Assembly: GCA_024291935.2 (NCBI GenBank)
Contig: CM044315.1
Coordinates: 72,956,385 to 73,020,384, forward strand
DNA from: Okapia johnstoni
Lineage: Eukaryota > Chordata > Mammalia > Artiodactyla > Giraffidae
Reading direction: 5' to 3'
Length of the DNA: 64,000 bases
Shown here: in pieces, positions 63,901-64,000 of the stretch
Position numbering within the stretch: position 1 is the stretch's first letter
Layout of the letters: the number at the start of each line of letters is the position of its first letter
Notes under the pieces: model-generated
The model's input: only the letters and a program-made list of their open reading frames with translations
Told to the model about the DNA's origin: nothing
Database searches by the model: none
Position numbers and translations under genes: made by a program

Positions 63901-64000
63901 TTCAATTCACACAATTCCTGACTCATCACTCAGTGCCCACAGACCCTTGTACATGGCCCCGTTTTGGAGGAAATGTTGGTATGTATTAAATTTGAGTGAT

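Larger units (their letters stand above)
55190..64000 (+). other. RAB3B: RAB3B intron 4 (start only; acceptor beyond window)
   Basis: Begins GTATGTGC. No exon encoding the expected Phe-Asp-Phe-Phe...SAK continuation is found. Repeats are listed separately. I see nothing specific in 55200-55760, 56010-56840, 59290-59565 and 63530-63715. Section 59780-60140 looks like an old repeat I cannot name. Confidence 0.85.

Overview
This is mammalian nuclear DNA from a ruminant, very probably a bovid. The clue is the repeat content: BovB (RTE-type) LINE fragments, BovB-derived Bov-tA and Bov-A2 SINEs, and longer CHR-2-type tRNA SINEs, all scattered through older L1, L2, MIR, MaLR and MER5-like repeats. 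There are no bacterial genes, operons, CRISPR arrays or structural RNA genes. Almost every open frame in the window is non-coding or lies in a retroelement.

The only host gene I can support is RAB3B, on the + strand and incomplete at its 3' end. A CpG-rich promoter and a probable non-coding exon 1 (donor after 8419) are followed by three coding exons: 19681-19908 (residues 1-76), 52093-52211 (77-115 plus two bases of codon 116) and 55065-55189 (the rest of 116 to the first base of 158). Splice phases join cleanly (0, 2, then 1) and all flanking dinucleotides are GT/AG. The last coding exon, with the G5 SAK motif, the hypervariable tail and the C-terminal CXC prenylation site, is not found and should lie beyond 64000.

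Layout: 1-8150 is upstream intergenic sequence, mostly repeats; 8150-8480 is the CpG island and exon 1; 8420-19680 is intron 1, with a G/A-rich start and a BovB with an inverted 5' end; 19909-52092 is a large intron 2 holding a near full-length fossil L2 (28485-33560) with L1, BovB and SINE insertions nested inside it; 52212-55064 is intron 3; 55190-64000 is the start of intron 4, ending in a long antisense BovB (60994-63520) that is itself interrupted by a Bov-A2 with a perfect target-site duplication.

I did not find an undescribed biological system. What repays a second look is retrotransposon archaeology (two twin-priming inversions, nested insertions with readable target-site duplications, a SINE tail that became a CA microsatellite), inverted SINE pairs around exon 3, a G-quadruplex-type motif in an L1 3' end, and a few unique intronic stretches that might be regulatory. 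Repeat family names are from recognition by eye, and repeat edges are usually good to about 5-20 bases.
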